From Chamaecrista fasciculata (Eukaryota; Streptophyta; Magnoliopsida; Fabales; Fabaceae), in contig QANZ01022431.1 in NCBI GenBank assembly GCA_003254925.1, positions 4,633 to 68,632 of the forward strand: a stretch of 64,000 bases of DNA. Reading direction: 5' to 3'. A model generated the notes under the pieces. That model was not told the DNA's origin and searched no databases. It worked only from the letters and a program-made list of their open reading frames with translations. A program made the translations under genes and the position numbers. Positions 46,926-59,426 of this stretch are shown one piece after another. Every line of letters starts with the position of its first letter. Position 1 is the first letter of the stretch.

Positions 46926-48642
46926 ATGCTTTTCCGGCGTCTTATTTCACGCGCCACCACGGCTATTATTCAATCGTCTCCTAACAAATGCTTTCGATTC
47001 TCTTCTTCTTCGTCTTTGAGTCTCAAGCCCTTGTCAAACTCTTTCGACGACGGCGTCGAATTTGGTAGCGCCGTTTATCGTCACGCGCTCAAATTTCAGT
47101 CACCTCGAATTATTCAGTGGTGCGAAGAACTCGAGAACACTGCCACTTTAATCGGCTCCGTCATTAACAACCCTACGGTAATTAACACAAGGACCGGTGA
47201 TTTTGGAGTCCACACTGTGCTAAGCGTCCGAACCTCCGATCGATCGTCCTTCAGGTGATCTTTATGTCAAATTCATGAACTGGTTAGGCCTAAAACTACT
47301 ATTTCAGTTCAGATTCGACCGTATTTTTTAGTGTAAACTGTAATTTGGGCTTTTTCACTTTGTCGCATTCAAAATTTGCAACTGCAAGTTGAAACGATTG
47401 TAATATGCAGAAATCATGACACGGTGAACAGTTGTTAATCTGAAGATTTCTTGTCGACTTTGTGATCAGGGTGCTTCTGAAGATGTGGGGCGGTATGGCG
47501 GAATTTGCTTGTAAACATTTAAAACGAGAAGATTTTATCCTTGTTTCAGGTCGTTTAGGGTCTTACACAAAAGACGATGGAAGTGGAAACCTCCGATTGT
47601 TTCATGAGGTCCGTGTTTTTTTCCCCCTTTGAACTTCCAATACATGTCTCCTTACTCTGTAATTTTTTGTTTGACTGTTATTCTGCTTTTGGTGTTTTTC
47701 TGTTCTTTATGTTGGGATAAAATTTGACCTTGGTGCTAGATCATCATTTGATTTTTGGACATCATTATTTCAAATTCGAAATTGCAAATTAATCCGCCAT
47801 GTAATGCTATTCAAAATCGAAATATACATAATCTTGAGGTTGCTTCTGATTTTATGCACTCCAAGTAAAATTCCATCTCTGAAAATCTGTTGATCTATTT
47901 ACCTTTTCTCCCCAAGGTTAAAGTGACGGAGTTTAATTTTGTCACTCGAAGGCCATGCTACCATGGACACAAGGTATTAGAATCTACAGGAGGTATGTCG
48001 CTTGTTCATTCTCTCACAAACTCACTGGAAATGGAAAGTTAATTTTGAGTTATGCTTCTAGTTTGCAAGTACTACTGCAAAGTTTTGCTCAAGTATTTAG
48101 GAACCTTGGACTATACATTTTACCGACATTGACCTAGTGAATTTAAGCATCTAACATAGTTTGAGTTGGAAATGGCTCTCGAGGAGATATTATAATCTTA
48201 TGTAATTCTTACGCAGGTAAGTTACATTTTCTTTGAGGTGTGTTATAATCAGATGAACAGACTTATGTTCCATTCTTGAATAAATTGGTTTTAGTTAATC
48301 TGGAATCTTAAAATATCCTTTTTTCCTCTGCTCCTTGTGGGATGCTCATGTTTTCCTCCTACTTTGACAGAGAATGGCTACAGCGTCTACGATGATAAAA
48401 ACCGGCTTCACTTGTGGCAAGTGTTCTTTGCCAATCCATTTGAGTGGTGGGATTGCAGAAAGCGCAAGCTAAATCCAAAGCAGCCTGACTTTAAGCACAA
48501 GGATACTGGTGAAGCTCTATGGTTGAAGCATTGCGATCCTCCATGGGTTAAAAGGCAACTCCAAATACTTGACTCAAAAATTGCTGAAATGGAACCTGTA
48601 GGTTCTCGTTCTCGTGTCACCACTTGGGTTTACCGTGATTAG
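46926..48642 (+). CDS. OSB1: Organellar single-stranded DNA-binding protein, OSB1-like, 4 exons
   Basis: Exons 46926-47254, 47470-47608, 47917-47992 and 48371-48642 join with GT-AG introns and consistent phase to give 271 residues (Arabidopsis OSB1 is about 260). The N-terminus, MLFRRLISRATTAI followed by Ser/Arg-rich residues with no acids until about residue 41, looks like a mitochondrial presequence. Residues about 78-178 form the SSB-like OB-fold region (for example LVSGRLGSYTKDDGSGNLRL). One PDF motif, diagnostic of the OSB family, spans about 199-232 (FFANPFEWWDCRKRK ... PDFKHKDTGEALWL). A single PDF copy points to OSB1 rather than the two- or three-motif paralogues. OSB1 binds single-stranded DNA and restrains recombination of mitochondrial DNA. 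The gene ends with TAG at 48640-48642. No damage is seen. Confidence 0.92.
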
Positions 48643-49206
48643 CAGAAAGCAATAAATGAATACCACGATGGTCTTGGAGATAATGCATGAGTGCTTTGTG
48701 CTAAGAAATTAACTACATATAGGGTTTCTTACATACAATTTTCATCTCAGCTTTTAGGCAGTTTAAAGGACTAGATAATTACTATATAATCTTAGCTATC
48801 ACTATATTCAGATTTTTGTATATTAAGCCTGTGTATAAGCATATGTGTAACTGTAATGTAATTGATGAGAGTTGGAGTAGAACACTGTTGTAGAATCCTC
48901 CCTCCTAATATAAGTGTAATGTTTCATAAATGATTAGGGATAAAAATGTGTTTTGTGCTGTCCATTTGCAGATATAATAGGCATCAATCTCGTTATCACT
49001 CACTTAGGTAAAGGCATCATCCTAGTGATAGATATACTGATATTGCCGTTTGAATTACTATGACAAAATGGAATGTATAGAATTACTATGACAAGTGGAT
49101 CCATTTATACAATTAAAACTAAAGTTTTGGAGTCTAACAAAATGGTGACATTTTACAAAGTCGTTGGGCTTGAAGACTGTGGGGAATGATCATATGAAGT
49201 GGCATA
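48643..49206. other. Intergenic between convergent genes
   Basis: AATAAA at 48651-48656 could act as a near-upstream polyadenylation element for the OSB gene. The rest is the shared 3' region of two convergent genes. No other feature. Confidence 0.45.
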
Positions 49207-52200
49207 TTAAAGAAATCTGGTAGGCATAAACTCGTTTATCCTGAGAGGAAGACTGTAAAACTCGTCATTTCTAACATCTCCTTTCCTGCGCTGGAATGGC
49301 TTCCACCATGGCACTCCTCTATCATTAGCAGTGTGTTTGGCTTCAAGCGTGTTGTCAATAATTGTTCCAACTATTATTGCCACAGCAGGGGATGAAGAGA
49401 ATATGGTGTTCAAAATGTCATTGAACTGTAGTGACACAAAATCAGCTATCATCAGATAAATAAATGTGGCGCAATTTTTATCGAATTTGGCTCCCCTATA
49501 CTACTTCAGTGTTTTTGCACCAAATTTCTTTTATCTTTTGTAAGTATAAAAAAAATATGTTATCAATACACTTCATCTTGAAGTATTCTAGAAGATCCAA
49601 TAACAACATGGCCTAAATGATCACAGGGAATGAAGTGGGAAAAAAGACACTTTATTAGTGTAGTGACTTACCCATCCACCTGCTGTTCTAACTGGACCAT
49701 GACCATCTGGTGTTGTATTGGTGACAAAATATTGAGGTATTGAGATCCCCAGAAAAAGGGTTAGCCCCAAAACATAGAGATTTCTCATGGAGTTGTTATT
49801 TGCAAACTGTATGAATGAGATCCCAACAGCAGCTGTCAAAACAAAACCAGAGATATTATTGAATGTCATGCATCAAGATATAACTAGTAGTCAACATTGT
49901 AAAAACATGGATTAATGATAGCAGCATAACCTACCCACAATGCCATATAAAACACAGTATATAGCAGCAAATATTGGTAAGGGAATTGATGCAAAAAAGG
50001 CTCCAAATTTCCCTGAAAGAGACATGGTAAGAAGACAATTATCCAAGAAATGCAGTATATAATTGAAAGGAAACTCTCATCATCTAGATCCAGGTAAAGT
50101 ATAATACCAAAAATGGAGAAGAATATCATGAAACCACATGATATCTGCACTACTCTTCTGCTTCCTATATGGGTTAGTCCAAGCAGCCCAACATTTTCAC
50201 TGTAATATCAATCAGATCAATCAGTATAAATTTTTTTTAAAAACAATTGGAGCTCGGATACAATAAAAACAATGCCTAGAGCATTTCTTTCTTCTTACAC
50301 AGATGCAGTGGTACCAACTGCAGAACCAAAAATGCCCTCAAGCAGCATGCCAATACCCTGTATTTAGGATGATTAAGAAATAAGAACAACAGGTTGGATT
50401 ATAAATTGTATCATATTTTTCTATTTACTAATAGAGGAAACTATCAATTTAGTTTATGGATTATATCGGCGCTGTTAGTTTAGTCCTTATATTTTTAGAA
50501 TGAATGATTTAGTCTTCAAAATTGTATGACCTGTTGCAATTTAGTCCTTTCAAAGACTGAGTTGTAAAGTGGTAAGATATTCATGGAAGGACTAATTTGC
50601 AACGAGTCATGAATTTTTTAAGACTAAATCAAACATTTTAAAAAATAAACGACTAAAATAACAACGGCTATATAATCTAAGGACTAAAATGTTAGTTTAT
50701 TCTTTACTAATATCAAGAAGTTTATTCAATTAAGCAAGAAGAATAAAACTTCACCTGCAACCCAATACTTCGGCTAATCACATGTGCAGGAGGGGGTGTT
50801 GCACCAGAAATCCTGGCTGCTGCAAAGAAAGTGCCAGTTGACTGCATCAAAGTATTTAAATTCCTTCAGTAAAAGAAACTCCAGAACAGATTACCAGTTT
50901 TACTACATTGTCTTAAAAAATAAACCAGAATAATGAAGAAACAACAATTTAAGAAAATGTTTTTAGACCTCTGCAGAGGTGACAAGTGCTGCTCCCATCA
51001 TCCCAAAGACATGACTAGCTCTGAATATAGGGGTACCCCACTGAAATGGATAAGGGATTTTAATCCTAGAACAAAAGCAACATAGATGTTACTATAGGTT
51101 TCAACAAAGGGGCATTCAGTTCAAACTCAAACATACTAATTGATTAATCTAAAGATTTATCAAGATGACTTCTTAAATGAGTGCCTGCAAAATAACAAAG
51201 AGTGCTTGCTTGAAGTAGTAAGTGATAAACTATGATTTGGCAATATCTCAGCAACCATTTCATATGAGGGAAATTTGGTCAAAATTCACCAATAACTGAC
51301 TAACCAGTCTATAACCACCTTCTTATATTTTAGAAAGTACCTAATAATAATGTTAAGTTTTTTTTAAAAACTTCTACTTAAGCCCTCTAATTTAAAGACT
51401 CATAGGCTCTCTCTTAACCTTCACTCTCTACTCATTATTTTTACGCTTTATCTCTGACTAATTTGATCGTCGTAGTCCACACGAAGCCTCCATTCTCTTA
51501 TGGCCCTAACTCTTTGTTATTCTGCAGGCACTCATCTAAGAAATCTAGATAAATCTTAGATTTATCACTAATGAAAGCTACAAGCATGAGAACACACCAA
51601 GGAGCAGAAGAAAGGAGGAAGGAGTGATCAGTTCGGCAACTTTGTTGGGTGCGTCCTTTAGCAGTAGAGTAAGCACCAGACACAGTGAGGATAGCAGCAA
51701 AAGCCCAGATAATGGCAATGCAGAGAAGTAAAGCAAACCTCTCAAGTAGATGGTGTGTGGTAACATGTAAGCGCTTTAAATACTGCAGCACCAGAAATGA
51801 AGGTGTTATCAGAAACCAGAAGATCATAAGACTCTAAAAAGTTCTTTTGATATATAGAAATTAGAATATTAGAAATTGAACCTGCTGGGTTATGACCAGA
51901 AGAATGAGCATTGGGAGTCCAATCTCCACGCAATTTGCAAGCTGTGGTTAGATTAAGTTATTTAATGAGCTTCTTAATTACCTTTTTAATGCTTATAATC
52001 ATTTGGAAGTGAGTTTGAATTATTTACCATAGGGAAGCCCCTCATGAACAGACCAAGACCCACCACACAAACCACTGGTACCATGACTATGGGACTAAAG
52101 TATCTGGTCATAAAAAGAGTTACCTAAAAGAATTAGAATAACAAAGAAAAGAAAAGTAAAATAGATCGAGAGAAATAAAAAGGAGAAACTAGTAGTCATT

Positions 52201-53396
52201 GGCTAAAAATCTAAAATGCACAAAATTCCCCTGAACTTTAGTTACTATGCAGAAAAACCCCTTGAATTTTGAAAAGTCCTGAAAGATCATGAACTTTTGA
52301 TTTTGTGTAAAAGATAATCATTAGAAAAATCATGGTTTTTAATATAATTTTATGATTGTTACAGTATTTTATATTGATCCAAAATTGAAATTAAACAAAA
52401 GAGATTATTTGCACCAAATCAAAAGTTTATGGGATCTTTCATCACTTTTTAAAATTCAATGAATTTTTTGCACAATGACTAAAGTTTAGGGATTTTATAA
52501 GTGTACCTTATTAAACTTGCCCAGGTCTTACTATAGCCAAGGAAGATGTTGATGAAAGAAGAAACAATCAAGGATCCTTGGATTGTTCTCATTGTGTAGG
52601 TAAACCTCTACAAGCAAACAACATCCTTTATGTATTATAAGTTTATGAAGTTTTTTCCTTTTCTTTTTCAAGTTAAAGAAAAGGAAAGAAACAAAAAAGA
52701 AAAAAGACATCAAACTTGGGTTTTGACATTTTGCAGTTAGAAATAAACAAACCTGATGCTCAGATTCAAAAACGCGATTAGTGTAATCATTGATGATTGC
52801 CATAATAGGAAGAGTGAAAGCCAGAGATCCACTCATCACTGTGGGAAGCCTTGATCCAATTAAGGTCTGAAGCAGTGTATTAATTCCTGACATAAACAAC
52901 AATGATTGAATCACGCGAGCTTTGTCACCCTGCAAGAAACAACATCCTTAACTATTAGAAATTTCAAAAGAAAAATCAAAAAACAAAGTCTAATGAAGAT
53001 GAATCAAATTAATCTCATAAGCTTTCTATAAAGTGGACTTACATGGCTCCCACCCATTTGAGGTACAAGGGTGGATGCAATCAGAACCGTTGTTCCAAGC
53101 ATCACAATGTAGTGCTGGAAAGCAAGCAACAATGCTTCAGCTGCAAAAGATAATTTTTTTTTTTTTGAGAAAATAAAAAAGAGGATGAAAATGAAATAAT
53201 TATAATGATAGTGATAGTAGAAGTAGTAATAATACTAACGCCAAGAAGGATTGGAATGGATGCAATAATCAAGCTGAAAGAGTTGTTCAGCAGGAGTCCA
53301 AGTGGGTCCCCTTGAAAGAGCAAGATTAGGCGGTGCTGCGGCTGCCGGAGCCGCCGTTACCGGCGGTGGTGCTTGGTGGTTCTCCGTCTCCCCCAT
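49207..53396 (-). CDS. Nucleobase-ascorbate transporter (NAT/NCS2 family), 14 exons
   Basis: Exons: 53396-53240, 53140-53043, 52929-52753, 52607-52507, 52103-52028, 51941-51882, 51782-51598, 51065-50969, 50841-50755, 50357-50299, 50199-50108, 50012-49935, 49832-49672 and 49425-49207. All introns are GT-AG and phases match, giving 548 residues, normal for plant NATs. The protein is a multi-pass membrane carrier. A QH pair (Gln61-His62) sits in FQHYIVMLG of the first membrane helix. The family signature at about 367-376 reads ENVGLLGLTH; the final position is usually Arg or Lys, here His. The C-terminus (WWKPFQ ... LPLRINEFMPTRFL) is typical. Family members move purines, uracil or ascorbate; the substrate here is not predictable. 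A Pro/Ala-rich start precedes the first helix. Introns contain MITEs at 50434-50702 and about 52205-52508. Confidence 0.93.
50434..50702. mobile_element. MITE in a NAT intron
   Basis: Flanked by TTTACTAAT on both sides (50424-50432 and 50703-50711; the match extends to 10 bp). The ends gaggaaactatcaatttag and ctaaaatgttagtttattc are imperfect inverses. The arms contain tttagtcctt and aaggactaaa in opposite orientation. The 9-10 bp duplication suggests a Mutator-like origin. It lies in the intron between exons 9 and 10. Confidence 0.72.
52205..52508. repeat. Foldback repeat in a NAT intron
   Basis: The left part (tgaactttagttactatgca) and right part (tgcacaatgactaaagttta) are inverted relatives, and gaacttttgattttgtg pairs with caaatcaaaagttta. 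This is the shape of an old MITE. A clean target duplication is not visible. It ends within a few bases of the donor of exon 4. Confidence 0.6.
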
Positions 53397-54131
53397 TTTA
53401 CACTTTACTAATATATATCTTCTTTCTTTCTTTCCTTCTTCTCTTGTCTTCTTTATTTATGTTTATGACAATTTTGAGATGCCTTGGTTTAATTTTACAA
53501 TTCCAATTCTTGTTTATTTTCGAGGCACCACCGACCCCAGAAGATAGAGAGTGTTGAAAAGGCAGAGTAAGCGGAAACCAGTGAAATAAAAAGCAAGCCT
53601 TTATGAGGAAGGAAAAATATGTATATAAATTAATTAGATCCGACGAGTCTGCTGCTATATAGTATATTCTATTAAATATATATATACATTAATGTCATAC
53701 GAAGGAAGAGTTGCGTAGTCTTTATGGTAAAAAATACAAAGAATGGTGAGATTACGTGATGGTTATGGTTGAAGTTGTCTTCTAGTGAGAAGCATATGAT
53801 TCAGACTTTGAGTTAGTTATGTTATGAGTATGGGTTACGTTGTTACATGTTCTTTACTTATCTTTACACACTATTCACTAATTAATGCCATCACTTATCC
53901 TATCTTCGTCCCAAACTCCCATACTCCAATTGCTTCCCTCAGTCCGTCGCCCATAACATATAATAAGTAATTATATTCCTATTAACATTCATTAATTTCC
54001 ATCAATCAAAAGTGCATTTTTTTTTGGACAAAGACGAGAATAGACAAAACACCTAATGCGGGTATTAGTTCTTGTTTCCATATATCCTACTTATAAACAC
54101 ACACCCTTACTTGTGCATTTGACCATAATGC

Positions 54132-54167
<36 letters not shown>

Positions 54168-55249
54168 GCAGAGCATATTGTCATTGTCCCCATTCAAACC
54201 AATATCAATTGTGTTGCCAAGTAATTGAAAAGAGATAATGATAAGGCATTGGATAGTATGATTTGCTCCATAAAGTACTTTCTCATGTACATTATTCCAC
54301 CAATCTCAGCCCACAACAATTCTCTAGTTTATCTCAGCATTCACTCATTAGCACTCTCTTTAAGATCACAATTCAACTGCTGCCAAATGTAATCAATTGG
54401 ATTTACAATCTTTTTTTTTTTAATACAATATTTAAAGCTAAATATCTGATCGATCTGATTTAAAATCTCTAGCCAGCATGTGAAAGCCACGTGATCCGTG
54501 GGGACTAAGTCCCCTGTTATAATTGTTTAGAACTACAATACTATAATAGTCTTCCCAATACTTCACCTTTGTCCCTTTACTACTTATTAGTTACGCGAGG
54601 AGGAAACAAATTCATATGATAATCTATTAATGTGTGTGCTATTAAACAGAGGAGTCTAGCAACTAGTGCAATAGTTCATAACTTCATATATCACATTGCC
54701 AACCTCACCGACCAAGCAATTTTAGGCTTTTGTTTATAGCCTCGGAAGCACACCTCACGGATCTGTAGTCTGTTCCCCATATCTTTTTTTATTGACTACC
54801 ATAATAGGAAAAACAAACTTTGAATTTGATTGAAATCTATAATTCAATTATTAGATATTAGAAATATACTTTTTAATTTCTGATTAACATCAACGTTCTA
54901 TCTCCGCATATAATGTTTCAATGACTAAATAATCAATGCTTATAAAAAACTAGGGACTAAAAAATGTATTTCTGATATTTAAGGACTAAATTGTAGCTTT
55001 GGAATGAATTCAAAGAGCAAAAAATGTATTTCTTCAAAAAAATAAAAAAGGGACAAATCAAGAAATCCATGTAATGCATGAAGAGGCTTTCCTCATCTCC
55101 AGTCACATTGACATTATGATAATAACCATTTACTACCGAGTATTAAAAATAGTCCTACATTGTATTACTCCTAAAAACACACACATATATATATATATAT
55201 ATTGTTGACACTAATCTCAGAGATATCACATGTTAAGTTGACAACATTA
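53397..55249. other. Intergenic; NAT 5' region and AT microsatellite
   Basis: An AT run lies at about 54135-54164. Around 54925-55030 there are scattered ggactaaa/aaaatgtatttct repeats from an old MITE. No gene is supported. Confidence 0.5.
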
Positions 55250-56478
55250 TCAAGCAAGAGGATTGAGCATCTGCCCAATAAACAGAAGTGATCCAGTGAT
55301 GTCTTCTCTTATCACAAAAAGAAATGGATGGTCTGCTACAAAATCTATGATAACTGGATTCCGCGAACACGTTACTGCTTTATAACCAGTGACTGCCACA
55401 GCTTCAGTCCCTTCTTCATTAACTTCAATGAATGCCTTGTGGAATATACTAGAAACATATAGCTTTTCACCATCATCATCATCAGAATCCGCCATTTCTG
55501 TCAATTCTCCTCCAAGGCAATGTTACTCCTAGTTCCTTCAAAAAATCAGAAGTTTCAACCCCATAAGATATTTTAAACCTTGGGATCCTAAAATCACCTA
55601 CTCTCACTACACATTTGGGAAGGTGGCTTTCCAAGAAAGCAAATTCTGAACCCATCTTCTCAACCAAAGCCGAGAGCCCATCGTTTAAGTCGAGAAGGAA
55701 GAAATACATAGAGAAACGACGGCAATCATCTTCGCCTTGCTTGTAACGAAGACCAAGAACTTTGAAACCATCACAAACTCTAATCCACTGTTTCTTATAA
55801 CAGGTCATGAATGGAACCTTCACTGAGCTCCCACTTTGGAGGTAGAAGTCATAATCTTTTGTTCTTGATTCATCAAACTTGTCCTTCCATGGTCCTTTGA
55901 AGTATAGTGCATTTGCAATCACGAGTCTGGTTGAGCTGTGGTTAGAAAACAGAACAAGTTATTGTTTATAGGAGAAATGAAAGACAGAATACCAACAGAG
56001 TACTAATTGCTAACAAGATCGTCAAATCGCATACAATACAAAGGAACAATGAATAATGAGTGTGAGAAGAAAAAGGAAGTGCATATATATATATATTATA
56101 TACCTTAGTCTTGAAGTCCACTTGGGACAAAGTGGCTTTATATTGAGAGTCCACAAGCTGTTTGAAAGAAGGCTTGAGAGAGAGTGACTGATCAAGCCAG
56201 ATACCACCGGCGAAAGACAAGCGAGGGCCACCGCTAGCGGTGGCGACGACGGTAATGAGCTGAGAGGCGAACGAATTTAAAAGATCAATAGATTTGGAAT
56301 TGAGAAAAGAAAGAAGCTGATCGCGAGTGGAACCATTAGAACCCGCAGCTATGAGGCTAAGCATAACGTGAATAGACAAAGGCGAAATCACCACATTCTT
56401 GTCTCCTTCTTCTTTCGATAGCAACAAATGCTTCGTCAAACTCAACATCATATCCATTTCATTGCCTATGTCTTCCAT
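55250..56478 (-). pseudogene. Serpin pseudogene (cluster copy 1)
   Basis: Exon 1 (56478-56104) is intact and encodes a normal serpin N-terminal half from MEDIGNEMDMML to VDFKTK. Exon 2 is damaged in two places compared with the neighbour at 61403-62155. About 88 nt near its 5' end are missing (the [15 protein letters not shown] region), joined at a short shared CTCAA; and about 5 nt are missing after GVTLP, which shifts the frame before the hinge. The C-terminal frame still encodes the hinge EEGTEAVAV, a loop of ordinary length containing TCSRNPV, and the FVADHPFLF strand. Plant serpins inhibit proteases by presenting such a loop. The lesions should abolish folding, so I call it a pseudogene. 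Confidence 0.85.
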
Positions 56479-57840
56479 GGTGGTCAAGATTGAAAGATGG
56501 AATGAATATTAGAATTCTCAATTTTGGTTCGATATGTATAGGTCAAGGTCATATAGGAAAAGGTAGAATATTCAATTCCCTTTTGGTTTTTCCAATATTT
56601 TTGTGATTTTAGATATTTCAATCACCGGATTCTGTTAAGATTGGAATCTGCTTGATTGAAAATTTCAAATTTGATATATCTCAATAAAGAAAAGAAAAAA
56701 AAAAGGTAAATTGATATTGTGCCACCAGAAATGCTATGTGCAGGGCAGAAAAAGAGGTTAAAACGTTATTTTTGAAAAGTGCAACTGATATTTCGCCTTC
56801 TTCTTAAATATTGTTATTTATATAACTTCAAAATTTTAATTAACCCATGACAGAGTATTCCCTTTTGATTTTTCCTAATTTCTAACTCTTTTTAAATTCA
56901 ATCACCAGATTATGTTAAGACTTAAGAATGAAATCTAATTGATTGAAATATCTTAGTCACATGCATTTTATGTTCAATCATATCATTTTTTTTACTGAAT
57001 CATATCTATTTATATATACTAGTAGAAATTATATGTGTTACACGCTGTATTCATCATAAAATCAATAAAAAATTTTGAGTATATATATATATATTTATCA
57101 TCTACGTTAAGATATGATCATGAAATTTAATTATAAAATTTTTAGTTAGAATTTTTAAAAGAAATCTTAAAAAGTTCTTTATTTCCACATAATTGAATAT
57201 ATTTTTAAATTCATAATTCTTTTTTTTTTTAAATTTGTAATTCAAATCAAACACACGCAAGACACCTAATCCAAATTTTTCACTACTTACTCTTTATTTT
57301 GCTAATGACTTCCACCTAATAAAGGTTCACAACAACCACAAGTAAATGTTATATCAATCTATCCATATTAATTTACTATCTTTAGTTTTCATTACCTTGC
57401 CTTTTGTAAATGCCCAATAATTCTAATCACAGAACTTTTTGAACATTATATTCATGCTCTCACATCCATCTTCCATCCATCTTTATCAATTCTATAGCAT
57501 CTCATTAGTAAGTATAAACAATACAATTAAATATAACTTATAAAATTAATTAATACTATTTGATCCCTAAAATTGAAGTTTTTCTTTAAGATCTAAACAG
57601 TTTTCAAAATTAAGAAAAAAAAAAACAACAACCACAAAGGATGTAACTCTACAATAAAAATATTGGCATTAAAAAATCACAAAACAAAGATGTAGTGGTT
57701 TTCTTGACAAGTTTGTATGTAGAGACACTCGAACGAAATATGAAAAGTCATCTATGATTTTAATTAATGTTGACTTTTAACAAAATAATGAAATCCCATT
57801 TGAATAAGTGGACCCAAAACTTGAAGCTCTCATATATAAT
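56479..57840. other. Serpin 5' flank and intergenic sequence
   Basis: About 56560-56960 matches about 63010-63390 closely (tttagatatttcaatcaccg; ctgcttgattgaaaatttc), so the serpin duplication unit includes the upstream region. No other gene is seen. Confidence 0.7.
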
Positions 57841-58110
57841 ATACAGTAAACTAAAAATTCAGTCTTTCAAAGATTACTAAATTAATAACTCAATTTTTGA
57901 AAGATTAAAATATACAGTTTAACCTTTAAAAGATTAAAACCTTATACACTTTAATTTCTGAAATATTAAAACAATATACTATTTAATTTATGAAAAGCAT
58001 TAATAAGTATACTATTTTGATTTTTAAGGACTAAATTGTATATTTCCAATCTTTATTAAAGATTGGATTGTCTATTTGATGATCTTTTAAGGATCCAATT
58101 GTTAATTTAT
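57841..58110. repeat. Diverged foldback repeat
   Basis: Repeated phrases such as aaagattaaaa, aaggactaaattgta and aagattggattg occur in both orientations, typical of an old MITE. The ends cannot be fixed. Confidence 0.4.
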
Positions 58111-58159
58111 TCTAAAGTGATACTTTGTCAAACAATCCATTATGTTCAACAAATAATTA

Positions 58160-58302
58160 AATTAAAAAAATAAATAATTATCATGGGACATAATTTTGTT
58201 ATAGTTAATCGGCCTTTGAATCCAAGGAGCATGAAGCATCACCACTGCCCAAGGAGTCTTTTTTCTATCCACCTTCTTCAAGTCTCCCACAAGCCATTCG
58301 TA
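58160..58302 (-). pseudogene. Single-exon relic of a purple acid phosphatase
   Basis: After a CAG acceptor (58305-58303) the minus strand reads YEWLVGDLKKVDRKKTPWAV, VVMLHAPW, IQRPINYNKIMSHD and then stops. This matches the purple acid phosphatase segment normally read as YxWLxxDLxxVDRxxTPWLVxxxHAPWY. The metal-binding V-x-x-H is kept (VMLH). No other exons of such a gene are seen nearby, so it is an isolated fragment of the host family, probably left by deletion or transposon capture. Confidence 0.72.
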
Positions 58303-59426
58303 CTGTGCAAAATCAGAATTAAAGTCGGCTAAGTTTATTTACTCAACCTTGAGCAAATTCAATAATACCTACAATGTATAAGGTTTTGCCTTGTACTGTT
58401 CAATTACATAATTTGTTATCCTCTTTCTGCAGTAAGTCAAATGATTCCCTAAAAATAAGAGAAGTGAGGGAGATAGAGAGAAATTAATGATCGACTTTCT
58501 AGGAAAGGCTGGCAGGGCTATATATCCTATGTTTCTCTTTCTCTTTAGATTAATTATTCAAACAGTTAAGAAGTTAATTAACCCGTAGAATGAAATGCTC
58601 TGGGCTTGTAGGTTAGATACATAAACTTATGGGATTCTTGTTGATTAATTCAAGGCCGTTGAAGTCCCTCTCCTGCATGAATAACATTGACGAACGGAGA
58701 AACAGAATACTCGCCATCTAGGTAATTATAAGATTACGTCGAACCACTTGCAAAGAAATTGACCATTAACTTGATAACACATGCATGTTTCAAGATGTTC
58801 AAAAAATTTCACAGTCGCCACTGCCGACAGGCTGCTTGAAGTCCTTGAAACCACAAAGTTGGCAACGTTGCTGTCAAATCTAGAGGACACGAAGCCCAAA
58901 TTAGAGATGGTGCTTGAAGTCGTGTGATTTTTGTGGTTGCAATGGAAGACATTGGCGTTTGATAGTAGTTTCATTTTCAATTACAGAGTCATGGAGATTT
59001 TAGATGTTTGTTTGATTCATTTATAGTTGATTCATTAACTATTAAATGGTATAATTGTTCATCATTGGACATATAGGTTGGGATTACATTGCTAACTGTG
59101 AGATTTTCAAAATTTGTGACTTGTGATTAGTAATAAAGACCAATTCATCACCTATTAAATGGTGTAATTGTTCATTATTGGACGCATAGGTTGGGATAAC
59201 ATTTCTAACTGTGAGATTTTAAAAAGTTGTGACTTGTGATTAGCTCACAATAGACACCAATTAACCATGGGCTATTAAGGGTACTTTTGGAAATTAAAAC
59301 TTGTAAGCAACCCACTCTTTTATAATAGAAAAGATAACAAAAAGGATTTCTTCATTTTTTACTCAAGCGATGAGGCCCTACTTGTTTCTTCTTGCTTTTG
59401 TGTTTTCTCTTTTTAATTTTATAAAA
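58303..59426. other. Intergenic, no supported gene
   Basis: A minus-strand open frame at 58726-58980 (about 84 codons, Ser/Val-rich) has no recognisable domain and is not called. About 59030-59130 and 59145-59240 are a direct duplication (ctattaaatggt and gtgacttgtgattag in both). Confidence 0.5.

Noticed and set aside
58726-58980. 84-codon minus-strand open frame
   Set aside because: No domain, no neighbouring exons and no homologue that I recognise; chance cannot be excluded.
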